Shown here: positions 1-9,773 of the stretch, piece by piece
Layout: each line of letters starts with the position of its first letter
How positions within the stretch are numbered: position 1 is the first letter of the stretch
Source: Bactericera cockerelli
Taxonomy: Eukaryota > Arthropoda > Insecta > Hemiptera > Triozidae
Reading direction: 5' to 3'
DNA length: 64,000 nt
Assembly (NCBI GenBank): GCA_024516035.1
Contig: JAMCCL010000109.1
Location: 19,323 to 83,322 of the forward strand
Position numbers and translations under genes: made by a program
Notes under the pieces: model-generated
Seen by the model: the letters and a program-made list of their open reading frames with translations, nothing else
Told to the model about the DNA's origin: nothing
Databases searched by the model: none

Positions 1-1262
1 CCTGTAAGGGAGACAATATTGCCTTCTTTACTTTCCCGTGCTCACTTGTGAGGGAGACAATATTGCCTTCTTTACTTTCCCGTGCTCACTTGTAAGGGAG
101 ACAATATTGCCTTCTTTACTTTCCCCTGCTCACCTGTAAGGGAGACAATATTCTTCTTTACTTTCCGTGCTCACTTGAAGGGAGACAATATTGCCTTCTT
201 TACTTTCCCCTGCTCACCTGTGAGGAGACAATATTGCCTTCTTTTTTACTTTCCCCTGCTCACCTGTGAGGGAGACAATATTGCCTTCTTTACTTTCCCC
301 TGCTCACCTGTAAGGGAGACAATATTGCCTTCTTTACTTTCCCGTGCTCACCTGTGAGGGAGACAATATTGCCTTCTTTACTTTCCCTGCTCACCTGTGA
401 GGGAGACAATATTGCCTTCTTTACTTTCCCCTGCTCACCTGTAAGGGAGACAAATATTGCCTTCTTTACTTTCCCTGCTCACCTGTGAGGGAGACAATAT
501 TGCCTTCTTTACTTTCCCCTGCTCACCTGTGAGGGAGACAATATTGCCTTCTTTACTTTCCCTGCTCACCTGTGAGGGAGACAATATTGCCTTCTTTCTT
601 TCCCGTCCATGTAGGAGACAATATTTGCTTCTTTACTTTCCCGTGCTCACCTGTTGAGGGAGACAATATTGCCTTCTTTACTTTCCCCTTCTCACTGTGA
701 GGGAGACAATATTGCCTTCTTTACTTTCCCCTGCTCACCTGTGAGGGAGACAATATTGCCTTCTTTACTTTCCCCTGCTCACCTGTGAGGGAGACAATAT
801 TGCCTTCTTTACTTTCCCCTGCTCACCGGTGAGGGAGACAATATTGCCTTCTTTACTTTCCCTGCTCACCTGTAAGGGAGACAATATTGCCTTCTTTACT
901 TTCCCCTGCTCACCTTGAGGGAGGACAATATTGCCTTCTTTACTTGCCCCTGCTCACCTGTAAGGGAGACAATATTGCCTTCTTTACTTTTCCCCTGCTC
1001 ACCTGTGAGGGAGGCAATATTGCCTTCTTTACTTTCCCTGCTCACCTGTGAGGGAGACAATATTGCCTTCTTTACTTTCCCCTGCTCACCTGTAAGGGAG
1101 ACATATTGCCCTCGGTCAATCTTACTTTCCCCTGCTCACCTGTGAGGGAGACAATATTGCCTTCTTTACTTTCCCCTGCTCACCTGTGAGGGAGACAATA
1201 TTGCCTTCTTTACTTTCCCCTGCTCACCTGGTGAGGGAGACAAAATTGCCCTCGGTCAAGTC
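1..1262. repeat. 44-bp tandem satellite, about 28 copies
   Basis: A 44-bp unit (CTGCTCACCTGTGAGGGAGA followed by CAATATTGCCTTCTTTACTTTCCC) is repeated head to tail. Copies differ mainly by 1-2 base indels and GTGAG/GTAAG swaps. Two copies, near 1105 and 1245, share a variant GCCCTCGGTCAA, and the last one forms the right edge. The left edge lies outside the window. There are no unique spacers. It sits in what is probably an upstream intron of the gene that follows. Confidence 0.95.
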
Positions 1263-1958
1263 TGGCCAAATTGAACTTTTATTTTGTTTGGGGTTTAATT
1301 TTTTTGTATAACAAACACCATTAGAACATTTTTTTCCAGTTATTTATATATTTTTATTTTATTATTATTATTTCGCAAACTCGCCTTTTTCTTTAAAATA
1401 CATGTTTGATAGTAAAAAAAATCTTCTACGTTTGGATATCATGTATAATGCATCAGGATCTCTAGTAGTTTCAATACATCATCTCTTGTTCCGTAGAATG
1501 CCCATATGATCTTTTCAAATGTCTTTGAGAGGGTGGATCATTTTTCTTTCTTTTAAATTTATATACTTAAAATTTTGATGTTGAAAATTTTGAAAATTCG
1601 ACCAGGACCTGCAAGCCATACCGACGCGTACCTGGCTCGAATTATTAATTGCTTTCTAGATCACTACTCTGCACCTCATTAAGTGTAGATTATTATTATT
1701 ATTATTATACAATGCTTTATTAGGTATAAATGGACATTATGTACATACAAATAATTAATTTAACAATGAAAAAAAAATGGAAACATATATACAATGAAAA
1801 TGAAAAAGAAAAGAAAATATATAAAAACATAAGTCCTAACTAAAGGGTGGGGTTATTGCCTGTGGCAATCTCTTCCACCCAACCCTTTATGATCTTTTAA
1901 AACAAGATCTCATTAAGTGTAGATACATATATATTTAAAATAATCCTCCCCCCCCCAG
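1263..1958. other. AT-rich intron interior
   Basis: No gene is seen here. It contains an (ATT)n microsatellite at about 1690-1710 and one copy of a dispersed LINE-tail-like repeat (1695-1910). A C-rich polypyrimidine run ending in AG at 1957-1958 is a good splice acceptor for the next exon. Confidence 0.6.
1695..1910 (-). repeat. LINE 3'-tail-like repeat (family H)
   Basis: Read on the minus strand, it has a GGGTGGAAGAGATTGCC...GGCAATAACCCC block followed by AT-rich sequence and a polyadenylation-like AATAAAG before the (TAA)n tail. The same block recurs near 4110-4512, 16,385-16,475, 39,175-39,245, 40,199-40,255 (+) and 49,578-49,700. It resembles the 3' UTR of an insect non-LTR element. 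The family assignment is an inference. Confidence 0.5.
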
Positions 1959-2170
1959 GCCCAGATGGTGCGACGAGTCAAGGCGTACCTGGGCAAGATG
2001 AAGGTGATCACAGAGAGGACCGGCTGCACGCCCTCTCCCTGAGTGTGAGGGCAGCGGGGCCGCCCCCGGGTCAGGGCCCCTCAGGAAGCGGCACCCCTCC
2101 CCCACCCTCTCCACCGCCAGCACCACCAGCTCCGCCAGTGAGGGGCGCAAGCCCACCGCGCCCAAGTTCG
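1959..2170 (+). CDS. Gef26: PDZ-GEF/RapGEF2-like gene, exon a
   Basis: The exon lies between an acceptor (C-tract + AG, 1957-1958) and a donor (GTGAGT at 2171). Its first frame reads VRRVKAYLGKMKVITE, its second continues DRLHALSL, and its third ends TLSTASTTSSASEGRKPTAP-KFG. In order these resemble the segment after the catalytic RasGEF domain of RAPGEF2/Gef26 proteins, which activate Rap1 at cell junctions. All three frames are therefore needed within 212 bp, implying at least two indels. The 3' end (phase 1, g|GG) fits the next exon. It is either a pseudogene or, more likely, an unpolished assembly. No ATG start is expected because it is internal. Confidence 0.6.
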
Positions 2171-3089
2171 GTGAGTAGGAGCCCATTAATTTTTTTAAAT
2201 CATTCTGTTAAAATTAAGCCCATCAATCATTTAAGAAAAAACATTCATGGAAGAATTTTTTTTTTTAACGTTAGGGATTGAAATTGTTATTATTAAATTT
2301 TGCGTTTTGTTTTAAACCAAGTTCTGAATTGTGTCTATTAATTTAGCCCTTAGAAGTGCTTCTTTGTGTTATTATATCACAATCTAGTGGGTAACGCAGA
2401 ATTATAAGAATTTTTCCTTTTTTAATTCTTGTGTATCATTTGCACATAATTCCGCCACTGGTTGCTGCTCATTTTAAAGCAGCTACTCGTTTTTCCTCAC
2501 GACGAATGAGTGGACCCCGGACATCCAAGTACAGAGTGGAAAAAAATCTAGCCCTGCCGGGGATCAAACCCAGGTCACCGTGTGTGCAAGCCTAGTGCGC
2601 TCCCTACTAGACACGGCGTCTACGAAAACGCAAATTTTTGTAATTTGTAAATATTTGGCATCTTTATTTATTTAATAATACATAGACAGCATACAAGTAG
2701 ACACATAGAAATATAGACAGTATGGGTTCCAAGTTCTAACTTCTGATAAATATTATACAATAAAAGATTGAACAGATATGAAGATTAGGACCTATTTATT
2801 ATTATTATTTTTTTTTTTATGGAGGGAAAAATTTGCTTGTTCAAACACAGGCGTAGTTTGGCAATTTAGGAGCCTGTGAAAGGGTTTTCTACCCTCTAAA
2901 AATCCCCCCCCAAAAATTCTCTAGTTCTGATTTTTGCCCCGGAACCGATTTCTCATTACTTCGGGGGATCCCTATTTATTAGTATGTGCCTATAATGTAG
3001 CCATTAATAGAATTGCCTTCTACTCACACGAAGAGATTAGACTCTCTTGTTTTGTGAGCAATGCTTGACTCCCGCCCTTGCCTCCACAG
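2171..3089 (+). other. Intron a-b with SINE fragments
   Basis: Non-coding. It contains AT-rich sequence, a minus-strand tRNA-derived SINE (2455-2640), and a short minus-strand SINE fragment near 2860-2975. It ends in a CCTCCACAG acceptor at 3081-3089. Confidence 0.55.
2455..2640 (-). mobile_element. tRNA-derived SINE, family F
   Basis: On the minus strand a box-B-like GGTTTGATCCC and an A-box-like segment form a tRNA-like head, followed by ATCCAAGT and a TCCTCACGA..GAATGAGT motif. Pieces of the same body occur at 39,860-39,920, 42,790-42,835 with 43,887-43,945, 55,085-55,240 and 55,370-55,500. Confidence 0.5.
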
Positions 3090-3394
3090 GGTCCGCCTCC
3101 CCGCAGGCTGTCCGCAAGCTGCTCTCCCTGTCCGAGCCCGGCAAGACCCGCCTCCACACCCCCCGGCACAGCACCACGGCCTCCCCCTCCTCCCTGCGTC
3201 GCCCCCACCCCCCTCATGCCCCGCCCCCGCTCTCCTCCTCCTCCTCCTCCTCGGGGGGCCGCCTCCCCCCTCCCACCACGAGCGTTGCCATAGCGACCAG
3301 GGCTCGGGCATCACCTCCCCCCTCCTCCTCAACGCCGAGTCCTCCTCCGTCACCTCCCTCTCCAACCTCCCGCTCAGGAAGACGGTCACCTCCG
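3090..3394 (+). CDS. Gef26: PDZ-GEF/RapGEF2-like gene, exon b
   Basis: Acceptor CCTCCACAG precedes 3090 and donor GTGAGT begins at 3395. The exon starts with SASPQAVRKLLSLSEPGKTR in the phase left by exon a, a conserved SPQAV.KLL.LSE motif of PDZ-GEF tails. About two thirds through, the conserved reading moves to another frame (HHERCHSDQGSGITSPLLL, then SSSVTSLSNLPLRKTVTSG), which runs in phase into the next exon. One net indel near the CTCCTCCTCC run or nearby GC-rich sequence explains this. The region is serine/proline-rich, as expected for the regulatory C-terminal tail. Confidence 0.6.
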
Positions 3395-3629
3395 GTGAGT
3401 CCCCGCCCACAGGAGGTCACAGTTTGACTCTCTATAAGGGGCACATTTTTCTAAGATTTTCCAAAAAAAAAGCATGGAGGAATGAGCAATGGAAATCTCT
3501 TGAAGGTTCAAACCTGGCACATAACATAAGAAACTATAATTTATTGAATGCGTGTCTCGAAAATGGATCTATGTTACAAATTTTGAAAACCGAGTTCAAT
3601 TTGAAAATAATAATCTGAAGTGACAAACT

Positions 3630-3710
3630 ACCGAGATCGGTTACTGCTAGAGTAATGGGACTCATTGGTCCTAATCGGGCAGTATAAATGAGGCGATACT
3701 ATCACATGAA
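3630..3710 (+). mobile_element. SINE family C, 3' fragment
   Basis: It carries the family C body (TTACTGCT..AATGGGACTCATTGGTCCTAATCGGGCAGTAT and the AGGCGATACTAT tail) without the tRNA head. Full copies are at 7133, 14,653 and 37,282. Confidence 0.55.
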
Positions 3711-3745
3711 AACTAAATAATAATATCAACCCCCCCATGTCCCAG

Positions 3746-3870
3746 GCTCAGTGACCAGCACAGACTCTGGCCACTCCACCCAGCTAGACTCCCACTCCAA
3801 CAGCTCTGGTGAGGTTCCCTCCGGTGCCTCCCCCCCTCTCACCCACAGGCGACATTCCATGCAGCCCCAG
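3746..3870 (+). CDS. Gef26: PDZ-GEF/RapGEF2-like gene, exon c
   Basis: Acceptor ..CCCAG ends at 3745 and donor GTAAGC begins at 3871. The split glycine codon joins exon b to SVTSTDSGHSTQLDSHSNSS, and the exon ends HRRHSMQPQ in phase 0. The serine-rich SGHSTQLDS block is typical of the disordered tail of this GEF family. The reading frame is intact here. Confidence 0.6.
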
Positions 3871-4094
3871 GTAAGCAGGCGCTTAGCCCAACCCCGAGTC
3901 CTTGCTCATACGGTCTTCACACAGCGTACTTTGGACGCGTTCCAATTGGTTTCTAAGAAGAAAATTGTCTTTCAAATTACTACCACCTACCACCTGAAGA
4001 AATTTGCATTCAAATGCCTACCACTTAAAGAAATGTGTCTACCACTAAAGAAATTGGTCATTTCAATTCATTATTATTATTAACATATTAAAAA

Positions 4095-4512
4095 TACATT
4101 TGTACAAACAAATGATGGCAAAAATTAAAATACAAAATTGACAGTATAAATATAAAACAAGAAAAAAAAACAACATAGGTAAAATATATACAGCCAGCGT
4201 CGATGGCATGTTGAATACACCGGTTCCCTTCAGAACACCGAAGTTAAGCGACATCCAGCGAGGTTAAGACTTGGATGGGTGACCATGCAAATTCTAATTC
4301 TCGTGACGCTGGCTTTTCCCGGCCCCACTCAGGCTGGGTGAGGTCAATGTGAGTAGCAGGTTTGTGAGTTTCCTGCGAATGGAGGGTAAAACCCCCGTCG
4401 TGATATGACCATGGCAGTTGAAAGCGACGTTAAAAACCCCACTTAAAAAAAAAAAATATATACAGATGTCCTAACCAAAGGGCCCATGGCAATCTCTTCC
4501 ACCCAACCCTTT
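4095..4512 (-). repeat. Family H repeat, split by the 5S SINE
   Basis: The left part (4095-4193, AT-rich, with TACAAAATTGACAGTATAAA shared with 49,630-49,690) and the right part (4466-4512, CCATGGCAATCTCTTCCACC) join when the SINE and one target duplication are removed. Confidence 0.55.
4194..4452 (+). mobile_element. 5S rRNA-derived SINE, young copy
   Basis: The first ~95 bp resemble a 5S rRNA gene, including TTGAATACACCGGTT, GAAGTTAAGC (box A region) and GGTTAAGACTTGGATGGGTG (box C region), the internal pol III promoter. A core follows (CTGGGTGAGG.., GAATGGAGGGTAAAACCCCC, GTTGAAAGCGACGTTAAA) and then an A-tail. A 13-bp target duplication AAAATATATACAG flanks it (4181-4193 and 4453-4465). 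The copy at 35,026 is almost identical, so the family was recently active. It is inserted in a family H repeat. Confidence 0.85.
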
Positions 4513-5095
4513 TATTTATACCGCCACCGACGGTAACAATTACTTCTTAGCTAAAACATTTTCCTAAATGATAACTATCCAAGTGGGTGCTAATTTTTTC
4601 TAATTATTTACCTGTTTGATATAATATTTCATAATAATACCTGTGTAATTTACCAGATTCTAACAATCAATTCTTACTTGATTTGAATAAATTTGAAAGA
4701 CAAATTTCAATTTCCTGGAAACCAATATCATAAGGTATTTTGAAAACTTGTTGACCACATTAGATTACAAGTTTAGGACCAAATTATGATACGTGATTCC
4801 GAAGATAATCCCCAAATGATAAAAGGATACTGAGTTCAAATCAAATCTATTTTTTTTTAAATAGATTTTATTTGATTCGACATTACTTCTACTCGTATAC
4901 GGTCCTTAGATATTGAAAAATTCCAAAGTTGCATTGTATGCTTTAGTTACTTCAAGGATTTTTTTCCTTCTTATGTGCCAAGAAGGAACTCCATTATTGA
5001 CATGAAAAATCTCGAAGACGTATCCTTAAATGTAATCATGTGTCATGAGTTGGTCCTTAATGTTAATCAGCAGATTGGCAGTTATATAGTATATT

Positions 5096-5810
5096 ACTTC
5101 CGAGAAATTTCTAATATTAGAAATCGGAAGTATTGTGTTCGTTTTTTCTAAAAAAAAATATTTTTTTTTGCTCCGATTTCAATTTTTTTCATATTTCTGG
5201 ACGTTTCATAACCTACTGAGTAAATTTGGTTTTGTGTCCGTCTGTCGGTCTGTCGGTCTGTCGGTCTGTCGATCCGTCGGTCTGTTAAAAACGATTCCTT
5301 GTAACGCGCAAATCTCGGAAACTACTAGACCGATTTTGTTGAAAATTTTGCACACATCTAGGAGACATTCTGTAGATGGTCCCATTTTAAATTCATCGAA
5401 TTCATACTAGCGGTTCTGGGTGAAAGAGACCATGCGCCTAACCACTAACTTTTTACTTAAACGCTTATATCTCGTGAACGGTACACCCGATTTTGATGAA
5501 ATTTTGTAAGAACATGCAAATTACTGTTTTACTTAAGTTATTTATATTTATTTCTAAATTAATTATAATTTGACTTTGATATTAAGAAAATCCGAAATTT
5601 TGGACAAAAAAGTAAAAAAATAAGGATCACGACTTGCCGATACAGAATTTTTTGTAGAATCTAGAATGTAGAAAAAACGGTTTTCTATCATATAAAATAA
5701 ATTTGAAGAAAATCGGTTGAGTCGTTTTGGAGATACAAGTAATTTAGTATAAAAACTCAAAATTCGCACGTGTAAACAATGTGAAACAATCACGAGGAAG
5801 TATTGTGTCC
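5096..5810 (+). repeat. Dispersed repeat R1 with hairpin terminus
   Basis: It starts with a near-perfect palindrome (CTTCCGAGAAATTTCTAAT... to ATCGGAAG, 5097-5130). A CTGTCGGTCTGTCGG microsatellite and an AAACTACTAGACCGATTTTG-type segment follow, and the end is AATCACGAGGAAGTATTGTG. A second copy lies inverted at 57,945-58,985, and the hairpin alone recurs at 16,101-16,136. There is no transposase. The superfamily is unknown. Confidence 0.6.
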
Positions 5811-6257
5811 ATAATTGGCAGTGTTTTTTTTTACTATTTTTTTTTCATTTGATAGACATCTTAGCGTATACTCGTATGGAAATGTGCCGTCGGCTTGTAC
5901 AAAAAGACTCTTTGCAACCAGTCAATTTTTTTTAATTTAGTCTTAAAATTTTTAATTTCTACTTACAATAGTATAAGCCTACGACATGTTTGATGTTTCA
6001 TTAAAAAAAATCATAAGTAGATTGATTAAAATTTGAAAGTTTTAAAATTGTACTCTTTTTCAACGTAAATAACATGTAGTTTGATTAAACTGAATTTCAG
6101 GGTGAGGGTCACATATTTAGGAGATATTTTTTTTGTACTTGACCTTTCTATCTAGAAGGGTGGTTCTTCTTCTAAACTATGTATAATATATGTGTACTCG
6201 ACCTATTTGCATGCTGATAACTCGTACAGTGGTTTCCGCCTATCTAGTGGTGTGTCC

Positions 6258-6418
6258 CTTTCCCTCTGAGGGCCGAATTATAAAACAGGATTAGATTTAA
6301 TCTAAGTGGACACTATCCCTTCACTCGGGCTATGGTGCGCTGTGATTGGTTGAAACTCTGACTTGAGGACTTGGCTTAGCTTAACTTTAATCCTGTTTCA
6401 TAATGTGGCTCTTATTGT
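6258..6418. mobile_element. MITE family M1
   Basis: Its ends are inverted: GGGCCGAATTATAAAACAGG at the left and CCTGTTTCATAATGTGGC at the right, with TTAATCTAAG / CTTAGCTTAA inside. Related copies are at 8345-8500, 12,108-12,360 and 40,084-40,195. The superfamily is not determined. Confidence 0.55.
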
Positions 6419-6582
6419 ACATATCTTGGGTGTGTTTTGTCTCTCTAAGATTTTTCTCTTTTAAGGGGTTTTAAAAAACACAAAGGTTTTTTTAAAGTGG
6501 GAAATGATAATATATGTGCACGTCGAACGCTTGGTGTCTAACTGGTCAGAACGTGTGATGATTCCTCATAGAGTGAAGTACT

Positions 6583-6875
6583 CATGGGACAGCCTCCGTG
6601 GCGTAGCGGTTGTGACTACTGCCCGTAGTCCAGACATCCTGAGTTCGATTCCGGTTGGGGCAGACTTTTTGAACAGAAAATTCTGTTCCCTTCGTACACG
6701 CGAGGCTGGCATTTCTGGCCTTACCCAGACTGGGTGAGGTTAATGTGGGTAGTTGGTACGATTCCCATCGAATGGCGGGTAAAACCCCCGTCCTTACTAT
6801 CAACTGAGGTCCGTATGATAGTTGAGGCATCTCTTGTGGAACTCCAACCAGTCCATAATAATAATAATAATAAAA
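6583..6875 (+). mobile_element. tRNA-derived SINE, family A
   Basis: The tRNA-like head has GGCGTAGCGGTTGTGAC (box A region) and GAGTTCGATTCCGGT (box B). The body contains CTGGGTGAGGTTAATGTGGG and AATGGCGGGTAAAACCCCCG, the same core as in the 5S-derived SINE. It ends in GTGGAACTCCAACCAGTC and an (ATA)n tail. Other copies are at 15,430 (+), 49,490 (+, interrupted) and 56,980-57,260 (-). Confidence 0.8.
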
Positions 6876-7132
6876 AGTAAACATGGGCATGTTGGTTGCA
6901 GATTCCTGCCAGCAGATTGGGCCTACATCTGTCGTCTATGGCTTGGGAGTGTGGTGTTACTCTGTAGTGGGTCGGGTTCTGTTTTCTCTTGGGTTGAACC
7001 TATGTAGCCCTTTGTCTTACCTCCGCCTCTTACACACAAGTATGGTTCTGCTAAATACTGCCTGGTCCTGAAAGATTAGGATTTAAAGGAATATAAAAAT
7101 CCAATTTGAGTTGACTGAAAGACCCAATATTT

Positions 7133-7325
7133 CTGTCCCGGTAGCTGAGAGGTCAAGGCGTTGGTTTTGAAAATCTAGAGGTCGCGGGTTCAAAACCCAG
7201 CCTGGACATGTATCCTCCCATTTTTGATTTTGAACTCATAATAATACGTTTTGGGCTTACTGCTGGGATAATGGGACTTAATAGTCCTAGTCCGGCAGTA
7301 TAATCAAGGCCTTATAACCATTTTT
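7133..7325 (+). mobile_element. tRNA-derived SINE, family C
   Basis: The head is TGTCCCGGTAGCTGAGAGGT..GGTCGCGGGTTCAAAACCC, with both pol III boxes. The body is AATAATACGTTTTGGGCTTA then AATGGGACTTAATAGTCC, and the tail is AAGGC.TTAT. Copies are at 14,653, 37,282 and 45,463. Confidence 0.75.
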
Positions 7326-7570
7326 CATTTATGAGTCTTTTGACTTATGAGATTGGAAGCATTCTACAATAGGGGCAAGCTACAACACACAATCTGAAAA
7401 AAATAAGATTTAAAAACTAAAAGAAATAACTCTTTTAGAAATATTGCCTTGAGAGAAAAAAGCCTGTGATACGCAGCACCGTACTTGGGCGTAACGAGTC
7501 TTCTGTATGGGTGGGTGTGGGTGTGCATGGTGGGTGTGTTCTTACTCTCTTTCTCTCTCTCCTCTGTCAG

Positions 7571-7627
7571 GCCACTGCGGGGCGCGCCCCCCCTTTCCGC
7601 ATGCCGTGCAGGTGCTACCACCCACAG
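7571..7627 (+). CDS. Gef26: Candidate PDZ-GEF exon d (57 bp)
   Basis: A C/T-rich acceptor ending CTGTCAG (7570) and a donor GTAAGG (7628) bound it. Its start continues exon c in phase 0. The reading PFPHAVQVLPPT, in another frame across a C7 run, joins in phase to exon e. It is short and the frame shift makes it less certain than the other exons. Confidence 0.4.
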
Positions 7628-7705
7628 GTAAGGGACCGAGGGTTCGACTCTCGTCTGGAACCGATTTTTTTTGCGACTTGATACATTATTCTTTTCATAA
7701 ACACT

Positions 7706-7915
7706 GTCGAACCTGGATATAAGAGAACGATTTCCAGGACGAATTCACCTCTGTATAAGGGAAAATAACCTCTATAAGAGAAATCTGGATTTAAGAGAGA
7801 AAAAAACTGGGTAGGTCAAATTTTCGACGAATACATACTTTCCTTATTATAAGTTAAGGAAATTGAATATTTCCGGTCCCTAGAGTTCTCTTCCTATCCA
7901 GGTTTGTGATTGCCT
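7706..7915. mobile_element. pogo/Tigger-like MITE relic
   Basis: The left end reads GTCGAACCTGGATATAAGAG and the right end has an inverted TATCCAGGTTTG. The AACCTGGATATAAGAGAAC motif recurs at 50,456 and 59,563. Its interior shares GGTCAAATTTTCGACGAATA and CTTTCCTTATTATA with the spacer of the 40,268 foldback element. Confidence 0.45.
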
Positions 7916-8125
7916 GTGCATTAACTCGCTGTTGAATTAGATTATGATTATGTACTTGAATATGATTTACCTCACTTGAGAGCTTTCTATGATACTGAAA
8001 CCCCTATGCAATGAATCCTAACTCCATGTAAGTATGTAATAAATCGAAATACTATATTCATTCTATGTTGTTTTGATATGGTAAGCACTATCCGCATAAA
8101 AAACTTAAAATATTATGTGTTTGAA

Positions 8126-8275
8126 ACCGACCTCAGTAGCTTGATCGATAAGGCGGACTTGTAACCTGGAGGTCGGTGGTTTTAAGGCCCGGTTTCAGCG
8201 TAGATTTAGTAAAGCGAGTTTGAGTAGTTGTGATATCACGAAAGTGATTAACACAAATATGATAACCTTACCAAT
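8126..8275 (+). mobile_element. tRNA-derived SINE, family D
   Basis: The head is ACCGACCTCAGTAGCTTGAT..GGAGGTCGGTGGTTTTAAGG. The body is GCGTAGATTTAGTAAAGCGA, then GTGATATCACGAAAGTGATT with AACACAAAT. Other copies: 8583-8700, 10,408-10,470, 54,187-54,345, and minus-strand copies inside both units of the right-end array (59,870 and 62,020). Confidence 0.7.
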
Positions 8276-8344
8276 CTGTGATCTATTTATTGCCTGTTGC
8301 ATGCGTGGTGTATAACATAATGGAATATGTATTGCTTCCATTTG

Positions 8345-8500
8345 CTAAGGGCTAACTTATTAAACAGAATTAATGTAAAAGTAAGTCAGACACGCCCTCA
8401 AGTTTGAGTTTCAACCAATCACAGCTCACTATACCCCCGACTTGTGGGACAGCCTGACTTATCTTAACTTTAATCCTGTTTTATAATCCGGCCCTTAATG
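8345..8500. mobile_element. MITE family M1 copy
   Basis: Inverted ends (GGGCTAACTTATTAAACAGA / TCCTGTTTTATAATCCGGCC) and interior CAACCAATCACAGCTCACTA match the 6258 copy. Confidence 0.5.
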
Positions 8501-8582
8501 TCTGTCTAGAGAGAGATTTACTCCTGTATGTCTAGCAACATCAGCCGTGGTCAGTAGTTATCTTCTTCTATCTGTTAGACAA

Positions 8583-8700
8583 CGACCGACCTCAGTATCT
8601 TGTTTGATAAGGCGGCGGACTTGTAACCTGGAGGTCGCGGTGGTTCGAGTCCCAAGTTCTGTAAAAATTTAGCACTGAGAGTTTGAATAATTGTAAAATC
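8583..8700 (+). mobile_element. SINE family D, 5' part
   Basis: It has the same tRNA-like head (ACCGACCTCAGTATCTTG..GGTGGTTCGAGTCCC) but is truncated within the body. Confidence 0.6.
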
Positions 8701-9510
8701 AGGTAATGTAGACCCCCTCCAGAACTTGCATTCATGCACGTATGTACATTGTACATGTCCCTTATGAGTAAGACATTTTTCCCTCAACTGAAATGTGATT
8801 GTAGTGAGAGCCTGGAATTATGTGTTTCCACATCTGAGCAGAATCCACAGGGAATATCGAGCCCACCGAAGAGGGGATGAGTGAGCCTTGTGGTAAAAGT
8901 TTAGCTGGTGCTTCAACAAACATTTCTTCGTTAAACTTCTGACAGTATGTAAGCCTTTTTGTAGAAAAAATATATGCAGCAAAATTTCTTAAAAAATAAA
9001 ACGAAAAAAAAACTCTTGCAGATAAAGTATTGTATTCTTACGTCAGATTATAATTGATTAAAAAAAGAAGTCGATTCTTCAAACACGGTTAATGTAGCGG
9101 GAGAGTTTGCTCATCAAATGATGTGTGAAACCTTCCTCGCAATATGCCCGACCTTAGCAGTTGAAAGTCAAGTTCATTTCAAATAAGTTAATATCTACAG
9201 TAAAAAAAAAAAAAAAAAACAAAATTCCTTGTTCATACATATACCGTAAGAATCTCACGGAAATGAAAGGATTGTATGAACGACGCCCAGAGATCGAAAG
9301 CCTTGGCCCTTTTCATATCCAATAATTCTACACATGTTTGGTTTTAACAAATGCAGTACTGTCATGTAAGCTAGCTTCTACCCCAAAGCTCACTCATCCC
9401 CCACCCTCGCCCTCGCCCCCGCCTTGCTTGTGGGCATGACGTCCCCGCCCGTCGCCCGTCCTGTCTTGTGTTTGCTGACCGCCCGCCGCTTCTCCCCCCC
9501 CCCCTCGCAG
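8701..9510 (+). other. Intron d-e, remainder
   Basis: No gene or clear repeat is recognised apart from an A-rich run near 9200 and a GC-rich, C-rich approach to the acceptor (CCCCTCGCAG, ending 9510). Confidence 0.4.
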
Positions 9511-9745
9511 GTCAAGGCATGGCCGCCCCTCCCCCCCCTCGCTCGCGCCCTCCCCCTCCTACTCGGTGGCGGCCCAGATGGCGGCCCGCATCAACCTCAC
9601 CCGCCTGGGGCGGGCGCACTCTCACGAGGGCGTCACGTCCTGCAGCCTGGGCGGCATGCTCAGCTCCTCCTCAGCGCTGGCGTCGAGTCCGCCGGTGGCG
9701 TCATCGGGAGCCTTCGCCGCCGGTGCCACACACCGGGGGACGAGG
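9511..9745 (+). CDS. Gef26: PDZ-GEF/RapGEF2-like gene, exon e
   Basis: The acceptor ends at 9510 and the donor GTAGGT begins at 9746. The first frame gives GQGMAAPPPPRSRPPPP. A second frame gives YSVAAQMAARINLTRLGRAH then SHEGVTS, the conserved VA.QMARL.RLGRAHSHEGVT block I associate with arthropod PDZ-GEF C-termini. The last codons in a third frame (HTPGDE) lead in phase into the acidic terminal exon. At least two indels are needed, again in homopolymer-rich GC sequence. The HSHEGVT block is the strongest single piece of family evidence with the last exon. Confidence 0.6.
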
Positions 9746-9773
9746 GTAGGTACCGCCCCCCGCCTGGGCGCAC

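Larger units (their letters stand above)
3871..7570 (+). other. Large intron c-d, filled with repeats
   Basis: No coding exon is supported. It holds a family H repeat interrupted by a 5S-derived SINE, an AT-rich stretch (4530-5090) with nothing recognisable, dispersed repeat R1 (5096-5810), a MITE (6258-6418), and SINEs A (6583) and C (7133). The segments 5830-6240 and 6880-7130 show nothing I recognise. Confidence 0.5.

Noticed and set aside
82..1145. Short repeated open frames at the left end
   Set aside because: Translations of the 44-bp satellite; the frames shift with every indel.
1..1262. CRISPR-like array
   Set aside because: Repeats are directly adjacent with no unique spacers, in a eukaryotic context.
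4194..4320. 5S rRNA gene
   Set aside because: The 5S-like part is followed by a SINE core and A-tail with target duplications, and several copies share this structure.
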